Source: Candidatus Bathyarchaeota archaeon
GTDB lineage: Archaea > Thermoproteota > Bathyarchaeia > Bathyarchaeales > Bathycorpusculaceae
Direction of reading: 5' to 3'
Assembly (NCBI GenBank): GCA_013388895.1
Contig: JACAEK010000041.1
Span: 1-59,671, forward strand
DNA length: 59,671 nt
Shown: piece by piece, positions 1 to 7,973 of the stretch
Layout: each line of letters opens with the position of its first letter
How positions within the stretch are numbered: the stretch's first letter is position 1
Program-made: the position numbers and the translations under genes
The notes under the pieces: generated by a model
Databases searched by the model: none
Seen by the model: only the letters and a program-made list of their open reading frames with translations
What the model was told of the DNA's origin: nothing

Positions 1-2
1 CC

Positions 3-170
3 ACAACGCAGCTCAACGCTCAAGCAGCAGACCCAACCACATGGACAGTCTACTACTGGACAAAACGAAACTACATCCCAGGCGGACTCGGAAAAACCAT
101 TGGCTACTTCAGATGGGGCACAACCACACACAACAGCCGCATACAAAACTTCACAGTAACACCAAACTAG
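3..170 (+). CDS. C-terminal end of a probable secreted or surface protein (5' end outside window)
   Basis: An open frame runs from the left edge of the window (frame 3) to a TAG at 168-170 and encodes the last 55 residues. The peptide is rich in Thr, Asn, Tyr and Trp (for example WTVYYWTKRNYIPGG and NFTVTPN), which is typical of extracellular beta-sandwich domains. It contains a possible N-glycosylation sequon (NFT). The composition looks like real protein, whereas the overlapping frame that starts with ATG at 41 is His/Thr/Gln-rich nonsense. No family is recognised, and no membrane anchor is visible in the part seen. Confidence 0.5.
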   Translation, partial: TTQLNAQAADPTTWTVYYWTKRNYIPGGLGKTIGYFRWGTTTHNSRIQNFTVTPN

Positions 171-366
171 CCATGTGCTCATGCCTCACACATAGTTCAC
201 TAGTCCCTCATCCTACAACTTCCACAATATTTGAAGCCTATTAAACAAAATAACTACGATTAAGGATGGACTGAATCGCTTTGGAATAAATAGAAATTCA
301 GACTGTTTATGGCTATTGATTTGCAGTTCATAAATGCCTTAAATCTGGTTTGCAACAAAAGTTTCT

Positions 367-1500
367 ATGAAAAAATCCAAGACTCTTCTGCTGATAGTGG
401 CTTTGCTTCTAATTTCTCATTTGCTTCCATACGTTTTTTCGCAGTATTACAGTCAATCCTACCAGTTGTTAAATGAGCCAGATGGCTCCACACATTACAG
501 CATAAACATTACAGTTCAGCAATCGCTTTATGACTATTATGTGGAGAAAACGCATACTCTATATTCCGACACTGATTTTGCCAAGTTTGTCACACCATAC
601 GCTTTGCAGCCCATAGCCAACAGCCTCGCAACAATATACGCAGACGATGAAGACTTCACAAACGGTGTACTAATGATTGTGCATCAGATACCTTACGAGG
701 CGACCGGACCCGTAAAATATCCCGTCGAAACAATTGTAGAAAACAGAGGAGACTGCGACCTTTTCTCCTACATAGCTGCTTCAATCATAAAAGCGCACGG
801 AATGGATGTTGTACTTTTATACTACGAAACCCAAGCCCACATGAACATCGGCGTTAGCCTTTCACATCCGCCCAATGACGCTAGAGAACAAGCCTACTAC
901 GTTACATACAATAATATACACTATTACGTTGCAGAAGCCACAGGCGGAGATTGGCAGAACGGGTGGAGAGTTGGCGAATGCCCAAGCGACCTAAAAAACG
1001 CCCCAGTACAGGTGATAACTCTTGAAAACAGCGAATCATGGGCGCCAGGACAAGTGTCAGCAAGCTACAAGACTTTATCTTCGTCAACATTGTCACTTGC
1101 GCTCTCAACAGGCTACCTAATCCAAGGCGGCACAGTCACACTTTCTGGACAGTTATCTCCTTCTCTACAAAACACAACAATCACAATCTACATCAAAGTA
1201 AACACTTCACCCTGGAAAGCTCTGGACACGGTAACAACAAACAATAACGGATTCTTCAGCTATATCTGGAATGCTGACACTGCGGGTTTATGCTATGTTC
1301 GTGCAAGCTGGTCCGGAAATGACACTTACGCAGGAGCAGACAGCACAATCCAAACGATAACAATTCTATCCACATTCTTCATTTTATTGGTAACAATGAC
1401 TGCAATTTTAGTCGGTGTTGGCATCGCCATATTTCTCGCATCAAGACAGAATCAACCACAGATTCCAGAACCTCAACCGCCAGAAGTTCCTATGGCATAA
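367..1500 (+). CDS. Membrane-anchored extracellular transglutaminase-like protein
   Basis: The 377-residue protein has an N-terminal signal peptide (Lys-rich start, hydrophobic residues 6-25). It then has a transglutaminase-like cysteine-protease fold with Cys130 in RGDCD, His158 in AHMNIGV and an acidic third residue, Glu190, in YYVAEATG, so the expected triad is present. Residues about 235-325 form an Ig-like or Big-type beta domain (GGTVTLSGQLSP ... VRASWSGNDTYAG). A C-terminal membrane helix (about 336-360) is followed by a Pro-rich tail. Archaeal proteins of this build sit on the outer face of the membrane and probably cleave or cross-link peptides; the substrate is unknown. The gene is followed after 79 bp by an unrelated GTPase gene. 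Confidence 0.8.
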   Translation: MKKSKTLLLIVALLLISHLLPYVFSQYYSQSYQLLNEPDGSTHYSINITVQQSLYDYYVEKTHTLYSDTDFAKFVTPYALQPIANSLATIYADDEDFTNGVLMIVHQIPYEATGPVKYPVETIVENRGDCDLFSYIAASIIKAHGMDVVLLYYETQAHMNIGVSLSHPPNDAREQAYYVTYNNIHYYVAEATGGDWQNGWRVGECPSDLKNAPVQVITLENSESWAPGQVSASYKTLSSSTLSLALSTGYLIQGGTVTLSGQLSPSLQNTTITIYIKVNTSPWKALDTVTTNNNGFFSYIWNADTAGLCYVRASWSGNDTYAGADSTIQTITILSTFFILLVTMTAILVGVGIAIFLASRQNQPQIPEPQPPEVPMA

Positions 1501-1579
1501 CAGAAAAAGCTTTTACCATTAAACAGAGTTTTGATATTTCATGATATTCACTGGCTTGAGATAAAGGGACGATTAGAGC

Positions 1580-2341
1580 ATGTTTGTCATTTTCATAACA
1601 GGAACAGCTGGCTCTGGAAAGTCAAAGCTAACAGCTGCTTTCAACGAATGGTTAAAACTGGCTAAACAAGATGTCGCGTTAGTGAATCTTGACCCAGGTG
1701 CCTTAACGCTTCCATACACACCAGACGTAGACGTTCGCAACTACGTTGATGTTGGAGAGTTAATGGAAAAGTATACTTTAGGCCCAAATGGCGCATTAAT
1801 AATGGCTGCAGACTTGATTGCAGACGAGATAGAACAAATCTCAAAAGAAATTGAGGAATTAAACTCCGACGTTGTCCTAGTCGATACTTCGGGGCAGATG
1901 GAGCTCTTTGCTTTCAGAGCAAGCGGTCCCTATATTGCGAGTGAGCTTACAAAAGAGCCTAAAGTCATAGTCTATTTGTTTGATGCTGTTTTCTCAGTAA
2001 ACCCACTCAATTACGTTTCAAATCTTTTCCTTTCAGCAGCAGTCTACAACCGTTTTCTCCTACCTCAGGTGCATATATTGTCAAAGTGCGATCTGCTTCC
2101 AAAAAACGAAATTGACAAAATTGTGGACTGGTCAGCCAACTCGAGGATTTTGGAAACTTCGATTGAAGAAAAACTTGAAGGAACAAAGCGTCTGCTAAGC
2201 AGAAACATGATGCTTGCAATTAACAAGCTTGGACTAAAATTTCTGCTAATTCCCGTTTCAGCCGCAACAAACGAAGGAATAATAAGCCTCAATATGGCAT
2301 TAGAGCGCATTCTAGCGGGAGGAGACAAGTACACATTTTAA
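1580..2341 (+). CDS. GPN-loop GTPase (XAB1/Npa3-like)
   Basis: The 253-residue protein has a P-loop at residues 8-15 (GTAGSGKS), a Gly-Pro-Asn insert at 68-70 (LGPNGAL) that defines the GPN-loop family, a G3-like DTSGQMELF and a late SKCDLLP matching the NKxD-type base-recognition loop. GPN GTPases work as homodimers in which the GPN loop reaches the partner's active site. Eukaryotic members help assemble RNA polymerase II; the archaeal role is not settled. Length is normal for the archaeal single-domain form. The ATG start directly precedes the beta strand leading to the P-loop, as in homologues. Confidence 0.92.
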   Translation: MFVIFITGTAGSGKSKLTAAFNEWLKLAKQDVALVNLDPGALTLPYTPDVDVRNYVDVGELMEKYTLGPNGALIMAADLIADEIEQISKEIEELNSDVVLVDTSGQMELFAFRASGPYIASELTKEPKVIVYLFDAVFSVNPLNYVSNLFLSAAVYNRFLLPQVHILSKCDLLPKNEIDKIVDWSANSRILETSIEEKLEGTKRLLSRNMMLAINKLGLKFLLIPVSAATNEGIISLNMALERILAGGDKYTF

Positions 2342-2364
2342 ATGAGCAAAACGAGCGTGTATTC

Positions 2365-3006
2365 TCAGCAATCATTCAGAAGCGTCCAAGCTGCCGCTAA
2401 TGCGCCATATTCAGCTCTTTTCAAGGTGACAGCACTTACAATAATCGCCACATCGTTTTCTTTTGGTTGCAAAAGTTTAATTATTTGAGTTGCCGCCTTA
2501 GGAAAATCTTCAGTCACATTGCTACTGACAGAAGGAATAATTAACCATCCTCTTCTGAACATCATTGTTGTAGCGCCTTTTGCTCCAGCCACCACCGCTG
2601 CGTCACGTTGCTCTACACCAGACGTAATTTTGTGCCCGCGATTTTTGATCAGAATTGCGTAGCTGTAATCCGCAAGTGTTAATTCATTTCGTCCAATTTC
2701 AACGTTTTTTTCAAAAATCGACCTATATTCTTGCCAAAATTTTAAGCCCTTTTTTGTGAGGGCATTCCCAGCTTTCGAAATGCTAATCAAACCAGCTTCC
2801 TTTAACCGGTCTATTATGGTGCGAGTGGCGCCTTCACCTAAATCCAGATTCTTGGCTAGCTGAATGCGACCTGTTGGTTTCTCCGCTATAAGCTCAATGG
2901 CACATAATAGGTGAAATATGGAAAACGTTGGGGGGGGTCCTGGCGCTTTTTCACTTGCAATTTTTTCCAAAATCTGTTTTAGAGAATGGAGCATAAGGTT
3001 TTTCAC
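2365..3006 (-). CDS. Winged-helix protein, DUF4443-like archaeal regulator
   Basis: The 213-residue protein has a winged helix-turn-helix at residues about 27-85 (PTGRIQLAKNLDLGEGATRTIIDRLKEAGLI). A C-terminal alpha/beta domain follows (GVEQRDAAVVAGAKGATTMMFRRGWLIIP), which I associate with the archaeal DUF4443 family. The C-terminal domain may sense a ligand, but none is known. It converges on the GPN GTPase with a 23-bp gap and has no operon partner. ATG codons at residues 1 and 5 are both possible starts. Confidence 0.7.
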   Translation of the reverse strand: MKNLMLHSLKQILEKIASEKAPGPPPTFSIFHLLCAIELIAEKPTGRIQLAKNLDLGEGATRTIIDRLKEAGLISISKAGNALTKKGLKFWQEYRSIFEKNVEIGRNELTLADYSYAILIKNRGHKITSGVEQRDAAVVAGAKGATTMMFRRGWLIIPSVSSNVTEDFPKAATQIIKLLQPKENDVAIIVSAVTLKRAEYGALAAAWTLLNDC

Positions 3007-3086
3007 AATTGTAGTTTAGATGATTGATTATTAAACTATTACATTGTGACGAAAAAACATTTGAATCTGAGAGTTTGAAAGAAGGG

Positions 3087-3452
3087 CTACGCCCTGTTTT
3101 TTGTTGCATAATATTCTCTGACGATGCCGGCTGTTAGTGCAATTAGGCCTACTGCCAATAGATAGATGAGTGGATAGACGAATATGGACAGCAGATTCTC
3201 ATACGTAATCTGTGAGGCTATCCTCGGGGTGAAATACACGGAAATCCAAACTATGACAAACGTCGCGATGCAACCTATTCCTAAGCCTACCGCGAGCCCG
3301 TGAATAAAATGACCTCTATCCAATTCTTTCGAGTTCATACGCGGATTTGTGTCGTTTGTTTCGATAGGTTCGTCTGCAATGAGGCTTTCTTCTTGCTCTG
3401 GCTGAAGTGTATCCGCATATGGTTCTTCTTGTTCAGTTCCCATAATATGCAC
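3087..3452 (-). CDS. Small two-helix membrane protein of unknown function
   Basis: The 121-residue protein has an acidic N-terminal tail (about 45 residues, Glu/Asp/Pro-rich) and then two hydrophobic segments at about 52-73 (LAVGLGIGCIATFVIVWISVYF) and 85-108 (LLSIFVYPLIYLLAVGLIALTAGIV). It ends with a short basic tail. The MGTEQEE start at residue 4 is an alternative to the first ATG. No domain is recognised. It lies alone between the DUF4443-like gene and a small unknown gene on the same strand. Confidence 0.65.
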   Translation of the reverse strand: MHIMGTEQEEPYADTLQPEQEESLIADEPIETNDTNPRMNSKELDRGHFIHGLAVGLGIGCIATFVIVWISVYFTPRIASQITYENLLSIFVYPLIYLLAVGLIALTAGIVREYYATKNRA

Positions 3453-3548
3453 CTTTCTGTTTTTGTTTATTATGGTAAATTAATAAAACTATTCAATTTC
3501 AGATTTTAATTTTGAATAAGAATCTTGGATACAAGTTTGCAGAAGTAG

Positions 3549-3812
3549 CTACTTTGAACCAAGCTTTGGTGCAAGTTGTTCTATCGCATTCTTAATTTTA
3601 TTCCATTCATCCATATTTCTAACGTTGAATTTGTGCTTTCTTTTCCACGTATCCTCTCTTTTTTGCCAAAGATACAACCCTATTGAACGTTTTCCGTATG
3701 ATTCAAAGACAACTATTGCTTCCCACCATTTTTCGCTTTTAAAAATTGTGACATAGTCGATAACTTTGTAGAATTCAGATATGGGTAGCTTTTCACTTTG
3801 TTCAGTCATCAT
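3549..3812 (-). CDS. Small conserved-looking protein, possibly PC4/ssDNA-binding-like
   Basis: The 87-residue protein is rich in aromatic and basic residues. Its predicted pattern is several beta strands (WWEAIVVFESY, RSIGLYLWQKR) followed by a helix starting MDEWNKIKNAIEQL. That order, with a basic strand preceding a helix that begins around an EW, recalls the PC4/Sub1 single-strand-binding fold (GISL...EW..L). The resemblance is weak and is offered only as a hypothesis. The second Met (MTEQS) is an equally good start. The adjacent peptidase gene begins on the same strand after its end, with 37 bp between them. Confidence 0.6.
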   Translation of the reverse strand: MMTEQSEKLPISEFYKVIDYVTIFKSEKWWEAIVVFESYGKRSIGLYLWQKREDTWKRKHKFNVRNMDEWNKIKNAIEQLAPKLGSK

Positions 3813-3849
3813 TGATGCCTCTGCTCTTCATAGCTTAGCTTTTAATCAT

Positions 3850-4890
3850 TTAAGCGTTTAGAATGCTAGGCTCTAAAGGCTGGAAAACGCCTTCGACAAG
3901 AATGTCCATTTCTGAGTGGTTTTTGTTGTAAACTTTGACCGTGGGCTTTGAAACTAGAAAGTCCATGTGGTTTTTTGACTGGTTTTTTCCGTCTGGCATG
4001 TCAGAGTTGTTGCCGAATGCTATGTGGATTGTGCCTAGCATTTTTTCTGCTTCAAGAAATTCCTCGACAAACCTTGCTTTGGAGTTTATTCCGAAGGCAA
4101 ACTCGCCTGCAACATTTGACCAATCGTCCGTATCTAGAGAATTCCGCATCCTCTTCAACACATCTGAGTCCTCAGAAAAAGAGTCTTGAACTTTTCCGTT
4201 TCTGACAGTTAACTTAACAGGATGCTTCAATGGACCAATGCCGCCAATTGCCATGTCGCACACTAGTGTGCCTTCTAAAGAATCTTCTAATGGTGCAACG
4301 ATGACTTCACCTGTGGGCAGGTTCATCCATTTCATATGCTCCCAATCGATTTGGGTATCTGTAAAAAAGGGTCTTCCTTCAACATGTAAAACAATATTCG
4401 TGCCAGATGGATTGGTAATCTTCACTTTTGCTGCTTGGCTTAGTTTTTGCATTAGCCTCTTTGCAAAGTCTTGCATCTGCCTATGTTCATTGTTTTCTAA
4501 GGCTAAAGCACCATCAGTTAGCATGTCTAAAGTGACACCTGGACAATGACCTAAACGTGCCTTGTGTTTTTCTGTTTCCATATGGATTAGTTTGATTCTG
4601 AAAGGTGTTTCTTCGCGACTCCCTCGAAAGAGATTAATGTAAATATCAGAGGCCTGTTTTGACATTAATTCCATGATTTGCTGTGGAATTTCCTTTCGAA
4701 AAACGTCTGGGCTGGTTTTTAATGGTACTAATTTTGTTTGAAGTCCGAGTTTGAGGGCGCCATTTGAAAATGCTGAACCGACTTCCATTTTTACATCGTC
4801 ACAGAAAATTGCCACAGTTTCGCCTTTCTTTGCTTCCAAAACACATTCTAACGCGTTTTTTGCTGCTTTCCAAGCTTCCATTTTTATCAA
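3850..4890 (-). CDS. M29-family aminopeptidase-like metalloprotein
   Basis: The 346-residue protein matches the thermophilic aminopeptidase (M29/AmpS) pattern. It has the NLPTGEVIVAP motif with the first metal-ligand Glu, GEFAFGIN with a second acidic ligand, LGTIHIAFGNN with a His, and NHMDFLV with the His/Asp pair near the C terminus. The N-terminal half is the usual alpha/beta domain (GETVAIFCDD). The family binds two metal ions and removes N-terminal residues from peptides in the cytoplasm. The protein is somewhat shorter than bacterial M29 enzymes (about 370-410 residues). The second Met at residue 4 (MEAWKAA) may be the true start. Confidence 0.85.
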   Translation of the reverse strand: MIKMEAWKAAKNALECVLEAKKGETVAIFCDDVKMEVGSAFSNGALKLGLQTKLVPLKTSPDVFRKEIPQQIMELMSKQASDIYINLFRGSREETPFRIKLIHMETEKHKARLGHCPGVTLDMLTDGALALENNEHRQMQDFAKRLMQKLSQAAKVKITNPSGTNIVLHVEGRPFFTDTQIDWEHMKWMNLPTGEVIVAPLEDSLEGTLVCDMAIGGIGPLKHPVKLTVRNGKVQDSFSEDSDVLKRMRNSLDTDDWSNVAGEFAFGINSKARFVEEFLEAEKMLGTIHIAFGNNSDMPDGKNQSKNHMDFLVSKPTVKVYNKNHSEMDILVEGVFQPLEPSILNA

Positions 4891-4937
4891 CTCGATGCTA
4901 GTTAATTAATAATTAGGTGATAAGGTTTTAGAATGGT

Positions 4938-6033
4938 TTAGCGGGTTCTTTTCGAGAGAGCATAGAAAGGAGCTAAAAACAGTGAAACGACGCCTAGAAG
5001 CACGAAATAACTTGGGTATCGAGCTTCTACAAAAAAGTAAGTCGGTATAAGATTGGCGATTCTGCCTAGCATTAATCCAATCTCCATCAGAACGAGGATG
5101 CTTGCATAACTCCCATTGCTGAAAGTATCACCATAATGTGCGAACCATGAAAGAGAAAGGCGCCTGCTAAACCTGAAAGAGGGGATAACGCCACAATATT
5201 ATACGTTGTTGATGCTGAAGCTATTGCAAAAAACCACACTGCATTTAAAATAGCGCCTATAATAGCAAATTGTACACGTACCCCTTTGATGTCTGAAAGC
5301 CAACTGACCAAAAAAGTGATTATACAAATTAGAATTGCGCTTGCTGTCAGAACTAGGCCCATCTGAAAAACTGTCTCAGCAAGAGTCAGCACAAATAGCG
5401 GATAAGCAAGCCAGTAGGCTTCAGCCAAACCCAAGAAAATGAAGGTCAAAAAGAAAATAGCGAATGTTCTTGTTTTCGGAATTGAAAATTTGTAGGTTTC
5501 TGGTCTAAATTTTATGCGTATGGAGAAGAGAAAAGCAGTTAGGTATAAAACTATTGAAACTGCGAAAAGCAATTGAAAACTAAAATGGGATATTATTAAG
5601 CCTCCAATTGCGGGACCTGCTATACCAGCAAGGGAAGGAATTATGGAAGAGAACAAGCTAACAGTTCTAGCCCGCATTTTTGATTCGCTCAATCGGAATT
5701 GGAGAAGGTTGAAACTAGGCCAGAAAGTTGCTATGCTAAGCCCGTAGGCTAATCCCAAAACTATGGGGCTTTTGACATAGATTAGGACGATGAAAAATAG
5801 CATTGTGAAGAATATGCCATAGCTTATTATTCGCTCAAAATTTTTGACAAGCTTTAGCAAGACAAGCGGAAGCAGTCCTATCACTATAAAAGTGATAAAT
5901 AAGATTTCTACAATCTCTCCTATGGTTAGACCCATTTCTTTGTAATAAACTGGAAGGAAACTTCCTGTGAGACTGCCTGTGAAAAAAATATGCTGACAAC
6001 GAATGCCAATGTCTTCAAAGAGACAGTTTGCAC
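4938..6033 (-). pseudogene. Major facilitator superfamily transporter with two frameshifts
   Basis: The central frame encodes most of a 12-helix MFS carrier (SLTGSFLPVYYKEMGL, then DIKG between helices 8 and 9 regions). Two shifts break it. Near 5982-5988, a run of seven A (T on the coding strand) interrupts the N terminus: the true start is probably GTG at 6031-6033 with AGGGTG just upstream, giving MKVQTVSLKTLAFVVSIFF before the break. Near 5149-5158 a second shift moves translation to the frame reading HYGDTFSNGSYASILVLMEIG, which ends at 4938-4940 with a basic tail. One extra T at each homopolymer would restore about 365 residues. This is either a recent pseudogene or a homopolymer assembly error. 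The substrate is unknown. Confidence 0.75.
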
Positions 6034-6110
6034 TTTCACACCCTGGACAATAAAAACTAAAGGCAGAAAAAGAATATTTATGTTTCAAAGTATGAGCGAT
6101 TTTTCCAGAA

Positions 6111-7319
6111 TCAGTAGGTTTGGATTTTCCCTTGGGCTAGTTCCATGCAGAACTTATCGATGTTTTCAAGTTCGCAATCCAGTACGTCGCTTATTTCGCG
6201 TCTAACCTTGTCCAAAGAATTGTTGCCCTTCATAATTACCTGCGCTGCTGCCACTGCTGGGTGGTCGATGGGATTTCCAATCTTGCTGAGCAACCAGACA
6301 TATACCTCTTCCACTTCTGGCACTTCTTCATAGACACCTTTGGCTATTCTGTATGTAAGAACATTGTAAATCTTGCCAACATGACTTACAGGATTTTTGC
6401 CCGCCGCCGCTTCTGAGCAGAAAGGTCTGTTTAGCGATATTAAACCATTTACACGATTTCCTCTTCCAACCTGTCCTGAATCACCACTGTCTGCACTTGT
6501 ACCTAAAACAGTCAGGTATATTCCACCTAAGCCTCTTCCGCGCACGTCTAAAGTATTTAATTGCACGTTAATGTTTTCAAAATCAGTATTTGCCCTAACG
6601 AATTTGTTGATTTCTTCCAGAATTTTTTCTTTCTTTTCGAAATAATCTTCTTCGCTGTCCACGAACTGGTCTACGAAAGCCATTGCAACAGTCAAGTTAA
6701 GGTTGCTGTTAGTCCTGAAACCCATGACTTTAATGTCTTCGCCTGATTCGGGAAAACGCTGTTTAAACTCTTTGGAATTCAGGAACTTTTCCGTTTTCAA
6801 GACTATTTTTTCAGTTTTGGTCGTTGGCGCATATCCAACAGCAGCAGAAGTATCATTAGCTCCCAATACTTTGCCTTTCCGTTTGAAAATGTCTTGCAGA
6901 CCAGCAGAGCCAGGTTTTAGTTCGACTTGATATTTAACGTGTTTTTCAGAGTCTATGAAGCGCATGTTTTTTCTGAACCATTCTTTGGCGCTGTTTATGG
7001 CTATTTCGCCTGTATCTATTTTCATGTGGTTGAATTCTGATGTTGCCCTGTCTCCGAATACGAAAAGTATTGGTTGTTTGACTGTGCCTCCGCCAAATTT
7101 TGATTCAGCTTCTCCGGCTGCAAGAAGAGCCTTGTCAACGTTATGATGTAGTATTGTGCCAGCTTTTTCTAAATATTCCTTGCTTAAGTGTATAGAAATG
7201 TGATCCATCACAGCATCGCATATATAGTCCGGATGCCCCAGACCTTTTCTTTCAACTATTTCAATGCGTTGTTTTTCAAGAGGTGTCTGTTTTAAGTCTT
7301 CTACGATTATATTTCGCAT
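6111..7319 (-). CDS. metK: S-adenosylmethionine synthetase, archaeal type
   Basis: The enzyme makes S-adenosylmethionine from methionine and ATP. The 402-residue protein shows archaeal MAT motifs: GLGHPDYICDAVMD near the N terminus, FGGGTVKQPILFVFGDRAT, GANDTSAAVGYAP, and DSGDSGQVGRGNRVNGLI. The ATG at 7317-7319 is chosen because a strong AAAGGAG ribosome site lies just upstream and MRNIIVEDL is the family start; an upstream in-frame ATG at 7362 would add 15 unlikely basic residues and run into the divergent gene. It is transcribed divergently from an HTH-CBS regulator, a suggestive pairing because CBS domains can bind SAM. Confidence 0.96.
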   Translation of the reverse strand: MRNIIVEDLKQTPLEKQRIEIVERKGLGHPDYICDAVMDHISIHLSKEYLEKAGTILHHNVDKALLAAGEAESKFGGGTVKQPILFVFGDRATSEFNHMKIDTGEIAINSAKEWFRKNMRFIDSEKHVKYQVELKPGSAGLQDIFKRKGKVLGANDTSAAVGYAPTTKTEKIVLKTEKFLNSKEFKQRFPESGEDIKVMGFRTNSNLNLTVAMAFVDQFVDSEEDYFEKKEKILEEINKFVRANTDFENINVQLNTLDVRGRGLGGIYLTVLGTSADSGDSGQVGRGNRVNGLISLNRPFCSEAAAGKNPVSHVGKIYNVLTYRIAKGVYEEVPEVEEVYVWLLSKIGNPIDHPAVAAAQVIMKGNNSLDKVRREISDVLDCELENIDKFCMELAQGKIQTY

Positions 7320-7367
7320 TCTAGCTCTCCTTTCTTTTTGAAGTTTAGGGTGTATGCACAACAACAG

Positions 7368-7398
7368 ATATATATTTTACTGTATGCTCTTATATAGA
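7368..7398 (+). promoter_or_regulatory. A/T-rich divergent promoter region with TATA-like boxes
   Basis: Two TATA-like elements (GATATATATTTTAC around 7366-7379 and CTTATATAG around 7389-7397) lie between the divergent metK start (7319) and the TTG start of the HTH-CBS gene (7420). The second box is about 25-30 bp before that TTG, so the HTH-CBS transcript would be nearly leaderless. The first is about 50 bp upstream of metK on the other strand. Assignment is by spacing only. Confidence 0.45.
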
Positions 7399-7419
7399 AA
7401 AATAACTGGCGGTTATATT

Positions 7420-7953
7420 TTGTCAATAACAAACGCCTTGCTCAAAAAGTTGAGAACTGATGCAGGATTAACTCAGGAAAAACTAGCAGAACTTGTAGGC
7501 GTGTCACAAGCGCACATAGCGAAAATAGAGCAGGGAAAAGTTGATCCAAGACTGTCAACAATAAACAAGATTCTGCAAGTCTTCACGGTAGGAAAAAAGA
7601 CAAAATGCAAAGACATAATGACAGAAGGAGTGCTTCTCGCGAAACCGAATAATAGCATCCTAAAGGTAAGCGAAGTCATGGTTCGACACGCCATTTCTCA
7701 AATGCCAGTAATAGAAGGAAGCAGAATTGTTGGAACAATAACAGAAGAAAGAATAATCAAAAATCTATGCTCTAACATAGCAGAAAAAAAAGTTAAAGAC
7801 ATTATAGGTCCACCCTTACCGATGGTTTTCGAGGAAACACCAATAGATAATGTTCGCATATTGCTCAGAAAACATCAAGGAGTATTAGTTGTAAGAGGCA
7901 AAGCCATCGTCGGTATAATTACACGTTCAGACTTTCTTAAAATAATAGCTTAA
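7420..7953 (+). CDS. HTH (XRE-type) regulator with paired CBS domains
   Basis: The protein has an N-terminal XRE helix-turn-helix (LRTDAGLTQEKLAELVGVSQAHIAKIEQGKVDPRLSTI) and two CBS motifs (CKDIMTEGVLLAKPNNSI ... AISQMPVIEGSRIVGTITEERI, and KVKDIIGPPLPMVFEETPI ... GVLVVRGKAIVGIITRSDFL). TTG at 7420-7422 is the preferred start because GGCGGT lies 7 nt upstream and SITNALLKKLR matches the beginning of the HTH; the ATG at 7354 would overlap the divergent promoter. CBS pairs bind adenosine ligands including AMP, ATP or SAM, so a ligand-responsive DNA-binding role is likely. Its position opposite metK suggests SAM-related regulation (inference). Confidence 0.85.
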   Translation: MSITNALLKKLRTDAGLTQEKLAELVGVSQAHIAKIEQGKVDPRLSTINKILQVFTVGKKTKCKDIMTEGVLLAKPNNSILKVSEVMVRHAISQMPVIEGSRIVGTITEERIIKNLCSNIAEKKVKDIIGPPLPMVFEETPIDNVRILLRKHQGVLVVRGKAIVGIITRSDFLKIIA

Positions 7954-7973
7954 TGACGTTCGCTACATATTAT

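Noticed and set aside
41-244. ATG-started frame at the left edge
   Set aside because: The His/Thr/Gln-rich product is not protein-like, and frame 3 (3-170) gives a normal extracellular C terminus over the same bases.
4938-6033. MFS frame breaks as introns
   Set aside because: The two frames abut with no inserted bases, so they are single-base shifts, unlike pcm.
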